Shown: one piece after another, positions 52,833 to 61,928 of the stretch
Numbering within the stretch: position 1 is the stretch's first letter
Layout of the letters: each line of letters opens with the position of its first letter
Assembly: GCA_016185425.1 (NCBI GenBank)
Contig: JACPNQ010000019.1
Location: 62,001 to 126,000, forward strand
Reading direction: 5' to 3'
Length of the DNA stretch: 64,000 nt
DNA from: Acidobacteriota bacterium
GTDB taxonomy: Bacteria; Acidobacteriota; Terriglobia; Bryobacterales; Bryobacteraceae
Translations under genes and position numbers: made by a program
Notes under the pieces: model-generated
The model's input: the letters and a program-made list of their open reading frames with translations, nothing else
What the model was told of the DNA's origin: nothing
Databases searched by the model: none

Positions 52833-55190
52833 TCAGATAGTCAGCACTATCTTTCCCGCGGCATGACGGCTACGGCTGAGTTCCAGCGCCTCTTTCGCCC
52901 GCGCTAACGGAAGAACCGCCTGAACAAGCGGCCGGAGTTTTCCGTCGTCCACGATCTTTCCTATTTCGGCAAGCCGCCGGCCGTCGGGCTTCACGCCGAT
53001 CATCGTGGCGCGCACGCCCCTTTCCCGCGCGAGCGCTTGCGGCGGCTCCTCCGTAAGCGCCACCAGAATCCCGCCCTTCTTGATGACTCCCAACGATCGC
53101 CTCTGCGAATCGGCGCTCACCGGGTCGAGCACAACATCCACATCCCGAACATAATCTTCAAATCGTTGCGCCTTGTAGTCAATTGCTTCATCGCAGCCAA
53201 GTTTTCGGATGAGTTCGATGTGCTCGGCCCCCGAAGCGGTACCGAGCACCCGCGCCCCCTGCGCCTTCGCGAGTTGTACAGCCATCGACCCCACTCCGCC
53301 TGCGGCCGCATGGATGAGTACCGTCTGCCCCGTCCGCAGCTCCGCGGCGTCGAACAGCGCCTGGTGCGCCGTCAGCGCGCCGACCGGTACGGCCGCCGCA
53401 TTTGGAAAATCGAGTGTCCTGGGCTTGATCGCGAAAGCATTCTCATCGCCAACCGCAAACTCCGCATCCGCGCCGTCGCCCGACAGGTCCAGCATACCGA
53501 ACACTTCATCGCCGGGCTGGAACCGCTTCGCGTCCGCGCCCAGTCCCTCGACCGTTCCAGCCAGTTCCCAGCCCAATATCAGCGGCAGGCGATGGTCGAA
53601 CCACGAGCGCGCCCTGCCCTCGGCGATCATCCAGTCCAGCGGGTTCACGCCCGCTGCTTTCACTCGGATCAGAATCTGTCCGCGCCCCGGCTCAGGGCGG
53701 GGAGCCCGCGCAATTTTGACCCCGGTCGGATCGCCATACGAGTGGATTCGTACCGCCAGCATGTCTACCGTCGAATGCTCCTGCGAGCGTTCCGCCGGCG
53801 TCGCGCTCTCGGACAATTTGTGGAATGGCGTATCCCGTTTCTGCCACCGGCCTGCAACGGCCCGCGGGCATTGCGGTTCCGGTTCCGATTCCAGCCATCC
53901 GCCGCCAAATCCCGCCTGCCGTAATCCGCGCCAGATGTATGGGCATCGCCGCGTAAGATTCCACAGCAGACCGGTACGCTGGTTCTCGATCATCATGACG
54001 ATCGGGCCCTGATCCAAACCGTAATTCAGCGGGCTCACCCAGTCGCCGAAGGTCGGGTTCAAGCTGGCGCGCAGGCCGTATTCACTCTGCAAATTGGGGT
54101 ATCTGCGCACCAGCTCTCGAAGGGTGTCGGTAACGATCTCCGGCGCAAACGGAAGCGATGCCGCCACGGATCCAGGTGCCAGCGTCCCATCGTCGGGCCC
54201 GTCGGGCACTCCCCGCGCCTTGTACATCCAGAAATTCCGGGAGACGTTGTCGATGGTCTTCGTCGCCAGCCCGGGACCGTCGCTGGCGCTCACACCCCAG
54301 CACAACGGCCCGTACCCGCGGAACTTTTGCGGATTCTCCTCGGCATAGCGCTGCTGCACGCCCACAGCGCGCCGGCTGTTCTCGAAATAGTCGAGCCCCT
54401 TGGATCGCATGAAGCCGTCGATGATTCCGCGAAAATCGAGCCAGCAGTGGCTGAGCTGGTGAATGAACAGCGGCCCCATATGGAGGTAGTCGATCCCGTA
54501 TTGCTGTCTCCAATCGAAGGTCTTCTGCCAGGCCCGGTAGCACTCTGGCGGCAGTGCGAAGGTGGACGAGCCGAATGCCAGTACATGCATCAGCAGCGAT
54601 TCATCGTATCCCTGGTATCGATAACTGATGAAACCGTTTTCCGGCGTCCCGCCATGGATGATCGTGACATCGGCAACGGACTCCGTCGGCCAGCCGTTTG
54701 CGTTACACGGAACGGCGTAGAGTGCCCACTGCCAGTCGGCGCGGCGAAAGAGGGCGTCGGCGGTTTCGCGGATTTCACGCTCCGCGGCCGTGTCGACGTC
54801 GAAAAATGCCGCCGCCGTCAGCATCCCCGCCAGCAGAAACGCGCTGTCAACGGTCGAGAGCTCACACTTCCCGGCGCGGCGCCCGTCTTTCATCTCCAGG
54901 AAGTGATAGTAGAATCCCTTGTACCCCGTCACATCCGGCTCGGGTCCTTGCGGACTGTGTTCAAAAAATCGCAGCGTGGTCAGAACGCGTTCGGCCGCCT
55001 CCGCGCGCTGGAGCCAGCCATTCGCCGCCGCGACCGGATAACAACTTAATCCGAAGCCCGTCGCCGCAATGCTGCAAGGCGAATCCTCCCGTGTATTATC
55101 GGCCACCAGTCCGTTCTTGTCATTCGTACGATCCACGAAATAGCGGAACGCCGATCGCTGAAGCGCCAGAATATCGTCGGGGACTTCCAT
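52833..55190 (-). CDS. fusion of a glucoamylase-like domain and a zinc-type quinone oxidoreductase
   Basis: A 785-residue single reading frame. Residues 1-465 match glucoamylase-like domain PF10091 (GENGFISYRYQGYDESLLMH-like segment at about 190-210, PLFIHQLSHCWLDFRG, YGPLCWGVSASDGPG, LGxDQGPIVMMIENQRTG). Residues 477-785 are a medium-chain oxidoreductase: LAVRIHSYGDPTGVKIARAP, VKAAGVNPLDWMI, GAHQALFDAAE region and the nucleotide AAAGGVGSMAVQLAK. ATG 53762 (M477) with AGGAG 14 nt before it could start the second domain independently. No signal peptide is seen. The pairing is unusual and the joint action is unknown. Confidence 0.75.
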   Translation of the reverse strand: MEVPDDILALQRSAFRYFVDRTNDKNGLVADNTREDSPCSIAATGFGLSCYPVAAANGWLQRAEAAERVLTTLRFFEHSPQGPEPDVTGYKGFYYHFLEMKDGRRAGKCELSTVDSAFLLAGMLTAAAFFDVDTAAEREIRETADALFRRADWQWALYAVPCNANGWPTESVADVTIIHGGTPENGFISYRYQGYDESLLMHVLAFGSSTFALPPECYRAWQKTFDWRQQYGIDYLHMGPLFIHQLSHCWLDFRGIIDGFMRSKGLDYFENSRRAVGVQQRYAEENPQKFRGYGPLCWGVSASDGPGLATKTIDNVSRNFWMYKARGVPDGPDDGTLAPGSVAASLPFAPEIVTDTLRELVRRYPNLQSEYGLRASLNPTFGDWVSPLNYGLDQGPIVMMIENQRTGLLWNLTRRCPYIWRGLRQAGFGGGWLESEPEPQCPRAVAGRWQKRDTPFHKLSESATPAERSQEHSTVDMLAVRIHSYGDPTGVKIARAPRPEPGRGQILIRVKAAGVNPLDWMIAEGRARSWFDHRLPLILGWELAGTVEGLGADAKRFQPGDEVFGMLDLSGDGADAEFAVGDENAFAIKPRTLDFPNAAAVPVGALTAHQALFDAAELRTGQTVLIHAAAGGVGSMAVQLAKAQGARVLGTASGAEHIELIRKLGCDEAIDYKAQRFEDYVRDVDVVLDPVSADSQRRSLGVIKKGGILVALTEEPPQALARERGVRATMIGVKPDGRRLAEIGKIVDDGKLRPLVQAVLPLARAKEALELSRSRHAAGKIVLTI

Positions 55191-55331
55191 GCTGCCGTCA
55201 TTCTAACGTTCCCGTGGAAGGGCGCGGCGGCGGAATTGTGCATCGGCGCGCGGGCTCGCGAGCATGCTCATGCAGTACGGCCAGCGCACGGTTTATGGAG
55301 AGAACCAGGTAGTACCGCAATTAGCCACTCG

Positions 55332-55562
55332 TCAGCGAAGCCACAACAGAATTGAGTTGGACGCCAAAGTGGAAAGGTGTTCCCCAATAATCGCCCACAC
55401 AAGTTCAAGATCGATTCCGAAGTACTCGTGGACAACTATGTTTCGGAACGCGATGATTTGCGGCCAGGGAACTTCTCGGTGAGTTTGACGCAATTCCGGC
55501 GAAAGGCTTCTACAAGCCTCACCTGACAACGCCGGACGGTGCAGTATTGCGCTTTGCACCAT
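55332..55562 (-). pseudogene. HepT-like toxin (HEPN RNase) missing its N-terminus
   Basis: The frame reads MVQSAILHRPALSGEACRSL and VPWPQIIAFRNIVVHEYFGI then DLELVW, with the HEPN motif RNIVVH typical of HepT (DUF86) mRNA-targeting RNases. The N-terminal 50-60 residues are lacking: homology stops at 55562, next to a 34-bp palindrome. The C-terminus also loses the family pattern. The MNT antitoxin partner is not found nearby. Probably inactive. Confidence 0.65.
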
Positions 55563-55568
55563 CAGGTC

Positions 55569-55602
55569 CTTCGGCGCTTGCGAGTTCTCGCAAGCGCCGA
55601 AG
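55569..55602. repeat. perfect inverted repeat at the break in the HepT gene
   Basis: CTTCGGCGCTTGCGAG is followed after a TT by its exact complement, giving a 16-bp GC-rich stem with a minimal loop. It lies 6 bp upstream of the first HepT-like codon. There is no U run, so it is not a typical terminator. It may be a template-switch scar. Confidence 0.75.
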
Positions 55603-55849
55603 ATCTGGAGGCCATCGAGATGGTGATGCGGCCTTCTCCAAAGACCCAAGCCCCAGGGTCGAGGCCAGCATTTATACGCCGGCAGTCTTCACAGCGGTTA
55701 TCTACGGCCTGTTGAAGCACACGGCTTCGCTCTTTGGATGCAATGTGGGGTGAGCTTTCCCTTCACGGCCCAACCCCGATCGGGCCCCTACTGACGCTTA
55801 CTCCGTATTTCGTCCAGGATCCGCGACGGCGCGGAGCCGGAGATGGAAA

Positions 55850-56553
55850 TTACCAGTCGAATTCTGCGTTGGGGTCGAACTTTACATCGACTACAACGAC
55901 GCGCCCACGGTCCAGCTTAAATCTCACGTTCACGACGCCGCGATCACAGCAGCGGCTGCTTCGAATGTCGTCTTCCCTTTCAGGCCGTACTCCCAAACTC
56001 TGCGTCCCGCTGGAGCGGCTCGTTGCGCCGCTTTCCAAACCGGACTGAAGTCAAGTCGCACAACACCAGTGGGCCCGAACCAAAAGCAGTCCTCCTCTGC
56101 ATCCCACCTGTAAACGTTGTCTGCGACGCATAGTAACGCCGCGTTTCCCGCCTTGACGATGAACGAGGGATTCGGCTGCCCCTCGTTCGGTTGGTCATGA
56201 TAGATCTCCTGATACAGATCAGGACCGGTTTGAACGATTATTGATTTCCACGCCGGTCTTGGGTCCTCGCCGAAGTAGTAGAACACGTCGAATGCGGTGA
56301 AGCCACTCAGCTTTCCGATTCGCCGGACCTCCGCTCTGGCTTTCTCTTTTTTGGCTTCTTCGAGTCGCTTCTCCTCTGCGCAGAGGTAACAGAAGCCGCC
56401 GTCCTCGTCTCGCAACGACGGATAGGCCGTGAAGTACTCGAGATCGTGAGCTTTCGGCTTGTCTACACGGTCGCCTTTCGGTGTGATCACAGAGCGCGGC
56501 CACCCCGCAAAAGACGGTGCTGCCATCAGTACGACAAGCAGTAGCGGTTTCAT
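55850..56553 (-). pseudogene. secreted hypothetical protein, apparent frameshift near the C-terminus
   Basis: ATG 56553 opens a signal peptide (MKPLLLVVLMAAPSFA) followed by about 190 residues, with paired Cys (CYLCAEE) and GFTAFDVFYYFGEDPRPAW. The frame stops at 55930 after AAAAVIAAS. In the frame one base away the DNA goes on with VVNVRFKLDRGRVVVVDV and DPNAEFDW to TAA 55850, which looks like authentic beta-strand protein. So a one-base deletion near 55935 is likely. Family not recognised. It might instead be a complete protein ending at 55930. Confidence 0.5.
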
Positions 56554-56632
56554 GGGCACCAGAATAGCCAATAGCCTGACATCGAACAAGCTATCTCCCG
56601 GAGTGTGGCGTTTGCGGAAAGTGAGGACGGAT

Positions 56633-56833
56633 TCACCGCCTTCCCGCTATCCGCACCGCGCCAGCGACAATCAGCAGTGGAAGCAAAAAGCCGACTGCAT
56701 TTCCAACAAGCGCAGACACGGTCAAACGGCCGGTGAAATCTATCCACTTGCCTCCGTCGAATTCCCATACCAATTCAGCTTCCTGGACCTTCTTGCATAC
56801 GGAGTGGGTATAGGGTGTATCTACCTCGTGGAT
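56633..56833 (-). other. possible fragment of a small membrane protein
   Basis: An open minus-strand frame without a good start encodes VQEAELVWEFDGGKWIDF, then a hydrophobic stretch (SALVGNAVGFLLPLLIVAGA) and a basic end VRIAGRR. It reads like the C-terminal end of a membrane protein. No ATG or GTG with a ribosome site; may be a remnant. Confidence 0.3.
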
Positions 56834-57052
56834 TCAACCCAACGGAACGGCGCGGAAGAACCTAATCGTTGATACTCGCAACCCAACGTTGCGCAGTTCG
56901 AAATGCCCGCCTCCGGCGCCACCCACCGCAAGGATCGATTTTCCAGATGCGGCCGGAGTAGCAGGAACCGCTCACGCGATCGGAATGGGCAGGCAGGTCT
57001 TTAAGACGAAGGAAGTCCGCTCGTGGAGCTTTGTTAATCTAAGGGAATCGAG
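56834..57052. other. intergenic stretch upstream of the second Oar-like receptor
   Basis: No gene, tRNA or hairpin recognised. AAGGGAA at about 57041-57047 is the likely ribosome site of the next gene. Confidence 0.4.
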
Positions 57053-60000
57053 GTGCTTTTGCAATTTCATCGGATTACTGCATTTGCAGTCATTCTCTCT
57101 TCAGTCGCATTCGCGCAGACTTCCGCGACGCTAACCGGCACAGTGAAAGACCCCACGGGCGCGGTTGTTCCCAGCGCCGAATTGACGGTGACCCAGGTCG
57201 CCACGGGTTTGGTGCGGAAAGCTTTCTCAAATCGCGATGGCGTTTACTTTGTCCCTTCCCTCCGTGCCGGGACCGTAGAGATTCGCGCCACTGCTACCGG
57301 CTTCCGGCCTCTTCTTCGCAAGGGCATCGATCTGACTATTAACGAAACCGCGAAAGTGGATTTGGAATTGGCCATTGGCACAGTGGATCAGGAGATCACA
57401 GTCGTCGCCGCCAGCTCCCAGGTGAATACCGCGACCGCCGAACTCGGCTACCTCGTTTCGGAATCCGCAATGCGCGACCTGCCTCTGAATGGCCGCAATT
57501 ATACGGATCTCGCTCTTTTGCAGCCCGGCGTCGTCGCCTACCCGCATCGCGATGGCGGCTCCGTGGTGGCCCATGGATTGGGAATGAGCATCAACGGTCA
57601 GGATCCCCGCTCCAACGTCTATCTAATCGACGGCACGCCGCAAAATGACTTTACCAACGGCCCCGCGGGATCGGCAGCCGGCACCGTCCTCGGCGTCGAA
57701 GCCATTCGCGAATTCCGCGTCGAAGTGAACAACTACTCCGCCGAGTTTGGCCGCAATTCCGGCGGCCAGATTAACACCCTCACAAAATCCGGATCGAACG
57801 ATCTGCACGGCAGCCTCTATCACTTTCATCGCAACGACAATTTCGACGCACGCAACTTCTTCGATCCCTCCAAGCGCCCTGAGTTCAAGCGAAATCAGTT
57901 TGGGGGCAGCCTAGGCGGCCCCATTCGCCGCGATAAGGACTTCTTCTTTTTCACGTATGAGGGCCTCCGTGACCGTCTGGGCCGCACCATCGTCTCCGCC
58001 GTCCCGGATGACAACGCCCGCCTCGGCATTCTGCCCGATCCCGCCCGTCCCGGTCAGAACATTACCGTTCCCGTTAACTCGGCCGTTGTTCCGTTTCTGA
58101 ATGAGATTCCGCGGGCCAACGGCAGTCCTCGCGGCGGCGGCCTCGCCGACTATATCTTTGGTTTCGCCCAGTCCATCAATCAACACTTTGTACAAGGGCG
58201 CTACGACCGCAACTTCGGCAACTCCGGACAGTTTTTCGCCCGGTACACTTTTGACGACGCGGTGCAAAACCTGCCGACGGATTTTCCGCAGTTCCCCCGC
58301 CAGTTCCTATCCAAGAACCAGTTCCTGACCACGGAGTACCGGCACGTTGTTTCCGCGCGGACGCTCCTACATTTTCGCGGTTCATTCAGCCGCACAACAA
58401 CGTTTCAGAATGTGGAGGCGAACACGGCTACTCCGCTTCCGGAGTTTGTTCCCGGCCGCGGACTGACGGGAAATATCGACATCGGCGGCATGCCCCGCTT
58501 TGGCCCGCAAGCTTCCGCAAATCTTCGGCTCACACAGAACGTCTATGGTTTTGAAACCGGCGCCAACCTTGCGCGAGGCCGCCATCTATTGAAAGCCGGC
58601 ATGCTGGCCGAACGCTACCAGGACAACATGGTGAACCCTACGTTCTCGCTCGGCACATATGCGTTCAACGATCTGCGGTCGTTCCTGACGAATACACCGG
58701 CACGATTCCTCGGGCTCACCGCGGAAGGACAATTCGACCGATATTGGCGATTCACCCTGATGGGCTTCTACCTCCAGGACTCCTGGAAGATTCATCCGCG
58801 CCTTACCATCAACCCCGGCCTGCGATATGAATTCGCCACAATGCCGATCGACATCTATGGCCGCGATTCCGCCCTCCTGAACCTGTTTACCGATTCCGCG
58901 CCGGTCTCCGGCCAGCTCTATCAAAACCCCACAAAGAAGAACTTTTCGCCCCGCTTCGGATTTGCTTGGGATGTTTTCGGCAGCGGCAAAACCGCGGTAC
59001 GAGGCGGCTATGCGCTGATCTACAACACCAACGGCCAGCAGACCCTCATCGTCACGGTAACCAATCCGCCCTACACGCCGCGTGTAAGTATCGCCAACCC
59101 CACCTTCCCCAAACCGCCATTTGAGCGCGGTCTTGGCAACACCATTCGCCCCGTCGAATGGAATATCAAGAACCCGTACATGCAAACGTGGAACCTGAAT
59201 TTGCAGCAGCAACTGCCCGCGGGTCTTGTTCTCACATTTGGCTACGCCGGTTCACGCGGGATTCACCTTCTCCGCTCGAACGACGTAAACATCGTGGAGC
59301 CCATACGTCAGGCCGATGGAACTCTCGTCTTCCCCGCCGGGGTGCCGCGCCGTAATCCCGCCTACACCACCATCGAATTGAAATCGAGCGACGGTAATTC
59401 CTGGTACCACGCCGGCATCCTGGAAGTTCGCAAGCGGCTCGGCCGCGACTTGCAGTTTCAGAGCTCTTACACTCTCTCCCGAAATCTCGATACCACCCAG
59501 GCATCCACATTTTTCTCTGACGCCACCAACGGCACTACCTCCGCGATGCCGGAGTTTGCCGGTTTTAGCTACAACAAGGGTCTCGCGGATTACCATGCCA
59601 AGCACAACTGGGTCACCAATTTTCATTGGGACATTCCGCTCTTCCGCGCCGCCGCCGGGGCCACTAAGGTGGCTTTCTCCGGCTGGCAACTGTCCGGTAT
59701 TTCCAACATGCGCTCCGGCGGTCCGCTCACCGCATTCGTTAGCGGCAACCGCTCCCGCTCCGCTTGGTCTCCGTCGCTTGGTCCGGGACTTGGCCAGGAC
59801 CGCCCCAGCCTTGCGCCCGGATTCACGCATGAGTCGGCCGTGATCGGCAGCCCGAATCAATGGTTCAACCCGAATGCCTTCGTTCTCTCGCCGGCCGGGC
59901 AACTCGGAACTCTCGGACGCGGAATATTTGTCGGCCCGAACCTGCAAACCTTCGATCTGTCGCTATTGAAGAATTTCGACTTTCCAAAGTGGAACGATCA

Positions 60001-60175
60001 GGCGCGCCTCCAGTTCCGCGTCGAATCGTTCAATCTCTTCAATCGCGCGAATTTTGGCGTACCAAACGTCCTGGCCATTTCCACGACTACCGGTCCCATT
60101 GCGACGTTCGGCGCCATACGCAACACCATTACCACCGCTCGCCAGATCCAACTCGGCCTGCGCCTGCAGTTCTGA
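57053..60175 (+). CDS. Oar-like TonB-dependent receptor
   Basis: A 1040-residue outer-membrane protein, shorter than the one at 34690. The signal peptide (ITAFAVILSSVAFAQ) is followed by a carboxypeptidase-regulatory-like domain (LTGTVKDPTGAVVPSAELTV), a plug with LPLNGRNYTDLALLQPGV, GQDPRSNVYLIDGTPQND and YSAEFGRNSGGQIN, then the barrel ending RQIQLGLRLQF with a terminal Phe. AAGGGAA precedes GTG 57053. Members of this group import large nutrients through TonB or form surface fibres; substrate unknown. Confidence 0.92.
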   Translation: MLLQFHRITAFAVILSSVAFAQTSATLTGTVKDPTGAVVPSAELTVTQVATGLVRKAFSNRDGVYFVPSLRAGTVEIRATATGFRPLLRKGIDLTINETAKVDLELAIGTVDQEITVVAASSQVNTATAELGYLVSESAMRDLPLNGRNYTDLALLQPGVVAYPHRDGGSVVAHGLGMSINGQDPRSNVYLIDGTPQNDFTNGPAGSAAGTVLGVEAIREFRVEVNNYSAEFGRNSGGQINTLTKSGSNDLHGSLYHFHRNDNFDARNFFDPSKRPEFKRNQFGGSLGGPIRRDKDFFFFTYEGLRDRLGRTIVSAVPDDNARLGILPDPARPGQNITVPVNSAVVPFLNEIPRANGSPRGGGLADYIFGFAQSINQHFVQGRYDRNFGNSGQFFARYTFDDAVQNLPTDFPQFPRQFLSKNQFLTTEYRHVVSARTLLHFRGSFSRTTTFQNVEANTATPLPEFVPGRGLTGNIDIGGMPRFGPQASANLRLTQNVYGFETGANLARGRHLLKAGMLAERYQDNMVNPTFSLGTYAFNDLRSFLTNTPARFLGLTAEGQFDRYWRFTLMGFYLQDSWKIHPRLTINPGLRYEFATMPIDIYGRDSALLNLFTDSAPVSGQLYQNPTKKNFSPRFGFAWDVFGSGKTAVRGGYALIYNTNGQQTLIVTVTNPPYTPRVSIANPTFPKPPFERGLGNTIRPVEWNIKNPYMQTWNLNLQQQLPAGLVLTFGYAGSRGIHLLRSNDVNIVEPIRQADGTLVFPAGVPRRNPAYTTIELKSSDGNSWYHAGILEVRKRLGRDLQFQSSYTLSRNLDTTQASTFFSDATNGTTSAMPEFAGFSYNKGLADYHAKHNWVTNFHWDIPLFRAAAGATKVAFSGWQLSGISNMRSGGPLTAFVSGNRSRSAWSPSLGPGLGQDRPSLAPGFTHESAVIGSPNQWFNPNAFVLSPAGQLGTLGRGIFVGPNLQTFDLSLLKNFDFPKWNDQARLQFRVESFNLFNRANFGVPNVLAISTTTGPIATFGAIRNTITTARQIQLGLRLQF

Positions 60176-60715
60176 CTAGCGCGACGCAGGAAAGGGTAGT
60201 GGTGCCCCTCACCGGAGATCCCACTCAAAATGAAATCCGCGGTGCCGCAAACGCGCTGATGGATCTTTGTCTGTTGACGACTGATTCGAAGTAGCAGCAG
60301 CATACCGATTCCAAAGGACTTAGCCGATTCGAACGGTATGAATATCGTTGGAACCTTCATAAAAGGTCTGGCCTGGGTGAGCGTGATTTCTCTCCCGCCT
60401 TTCCTCCATCGGGGCGTTCTGGCAGTACCAACTGTTGCCGCGTGGCAGCTCTCTTTTCCGACGGAACCTGTAGTTTAGTCCTGTGCTGCTGGTTCGCCGC
60501 CAGATAAGTTATTGATATTTCAAGCATTTCTGTTGTGGCGCGTCGATTGCTTCGGAAGTCAGTGGGATGTCGAAACGGATTCCGCTCGCAGGTTTGAGTG
60601 CGGCCTCCCTTCCTCTGTTTGCTCCGTACAGCAAAGGCTGGAGCTTCGGCAGACGGATTTTCGATCCCGGCTCGATCATAAAGCGGATCAGAAACTGAAC
60701 ACTTGGAGGTATGAC
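60176..60715. other. intergenic stretch with no recognised gene
   Basis: About 540 bp. Short open frames are present, none with a family match or ribosome site. The last part (60703-60710, TTGGAGGT) is the ribosome site for the next gene. Confidence 0.4.
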
Positions 60716-61249
60716 ATGAAATCGTTCAAGGTGATCTCCACCGCGCTTGCGCCCATTATCGCGATCCTGGCGGGGGTGCCCACATTGGAGGCGCAGGGCC
60801 ATGGGCGAGGCCGTCCGCCAGCCGCGCCGGGAGGAGCGATGCAAAGCCCTTCCGGGCAGCCGCCGGCCGCGGGCCGTGGTGCGCAACAGCGCATGGAGCA
60901 GAGTCCATCCGCGACGCGTCTGGAAACCAGAGTCTCACACGATTTGTCACGTAACGAGCAGCTCAAAACGAGGCTGCAGCCGCTCTTTCCGGCTGGTACG
61001 GACCTGAGCGCCGCCTCGCAGGGATTCAAGAACACCGGCCAGTTCGTGGCCGCCGCGCACGTCTCCAAGAATCTGGACATCCCGTTCACGGACTTGAAAG
61101 CCCGCATGATGAACGGCGATTCGCTCGGCGACGCGGTTCGAGCGCTGAAGCCGGATATGGAGCCCGCTGAGGTCAAGAAGCAGGTGAAATCGGCCGAGCG
61201 GCGGGCCAAGCAGGATGTACAAAGCGCTCCGGCGCCCCCTGCGTCTTGA
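60716..61249 (+). CDS. hypothetical secreted protein, Pro/Gly/Gln-rich then helical
   Basis: A 177-residue protein with a signal peptide (MKSFKVISTALAPIIAILAGVPTLEAQ). The next 50 residues are low complexity, rich in G, P, Q and R, and the rest is helical (LSAASQGFKNTGQFVAAAHVSKNLDIPFTDLK, DAVRALKPDMEPAEVKKQVKSA). A good ribosome site (GGAGG, 6 nt spacing) fixes ATG 60716. Proteins of this build are found beside Oar-like receptors in Acidobacteria, but I cannot assign a role. Confidence 0.75.
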   Translation: MKSFKVISTALAPIIAILAGVPTLEAQGHGRGRPPAAPGGAMQSPSGQPPAAGRGAQQRMEQSPSATRLETRVSHDLSRNEQLKTRLQPLFPAGTDLSAASQGFKNTGQFVAAAHVSKNLDIPFTDLKARMMNGDSLGDAVRALKPDMEPAEVKKQVKSAERRAKQDVQSAPAPPAS

Positions 61250-61309
61250 GTCGATGAACCGGAACTTGAGCACCGCGGGATCCCTTCCTGTTTGCCGGCG
61301 AGCCGCCCG

Positions 61310-61486
61310 CTATCGGTAAAACGCTATGGCGCGGCCTTGGCGCGCTTCCAGTTCCTGGTCAATGAGTAATTCGATAGTTGCCGCGACGCTGAGATTTCGC
61401 GCGGCGGACTCAGCGAGAGTCGTCTCGATCTGGCGGCTCATCACATCGAGATTCAATTGCTGCAGTTTCTGTTCGAGGGGACTCAT
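61310..61486 (-). pseudogene. IstB-like N-terminal fragment (IS21-type remnant)
   Basis: From ATG 61486 the frame gives MSPLEQKLQQLNLDVMSRQI, then SAARNLSVAATIELLIDQEL and EARQGRAIAFYR, ending at 61310. This resembles the first 60 residues of IstB, the ATPase helper of IS21 elements, with its LDxLxxL start and EAARxxLSxxEFLxxLLxxExxAR block. The ATPase domain with Walker A is missing. An upstream frame ends PVSLLQYDAFILES, which recalls the C-terminus of IstA but is weak. Probably an old IS21-family leftover. Confidence 0.45.
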
Positions 61487-61739
61487 CACATTCCTTTCCT
61501 GATTCGAGGATGAAAGCGTCATATTGCAGCAGCGAGACGGGATCGGGCATGAGTTCGTTCAAGCGTGACCTGTTGCAGGAGTGCTTGGCCAAGAGTTGGG
61601 AATCCGCCGATGTCGATTCCGTCATCTTGCAGCGGGAACGGCTGATCCACTACATCGCCAAGAATCGTAGCCCTTGTTAGCTGTTTGGGCACACGTTCGG
61701 GCACAGACCACTGCAGCGGGAGAAACGAAGAATCGAAGC

Positions 61740-61765
61740 GGCACTCGTAAGCTATTGCGAGTGCC
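61740..61765 (-). terminator. hairpin downstream of tRNA-Leu
   Basis: On the minus strand GGCACTCG, a 10-nt loop, and CGAGTGCC form an 8-bp stem beginning 11 nt after the tRNA's CCA end, followed by a moderately T-rich stretch. Probably terminates the tRNA transcript. Confidence 0.5.
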
Positions 61766-61775
61766 AGGGTTGTTT

Positions 61776-61862
61776 TGGTGCGGATGAGAGGACTTGAACC
61801 TCCACTCCCTTGCGAGAACTAGAACCTGAATCTAGCGCGTCTGCCAATTCCGCCACATCCGC
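61776..61862 (-). tRNA. tRNA-Leu(CAG)
   Basis: The minus strand folds into a class II tRNA. The acceptor stem GCGGATG pairs with CATCCGC, followed by discriminator A and an encoded CCA. The anticodon stem-loop CTAGA-TTCAGGT-TCTAG gives anticodon CAG, reading CUG leucine codons. A variable arm with CTCGCAAGGGAG and the T-arm GTTCAAGTC are present. Length 87 nt including CCA. Confidence 0.95.
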
Positions 61863-61928
61863 ACGATGGGCAGCGCTTTGCTTACCAGCGCTGGCAAACC
61901 CTTATTCTCCCAACCCCCTGCGCCTGTG

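Noticed and set aside
60176..60715. Hidden gene between the receptor and the secreted protein
   Set aside because: The open frames are short, lack ribosome sites and show no family pattern.
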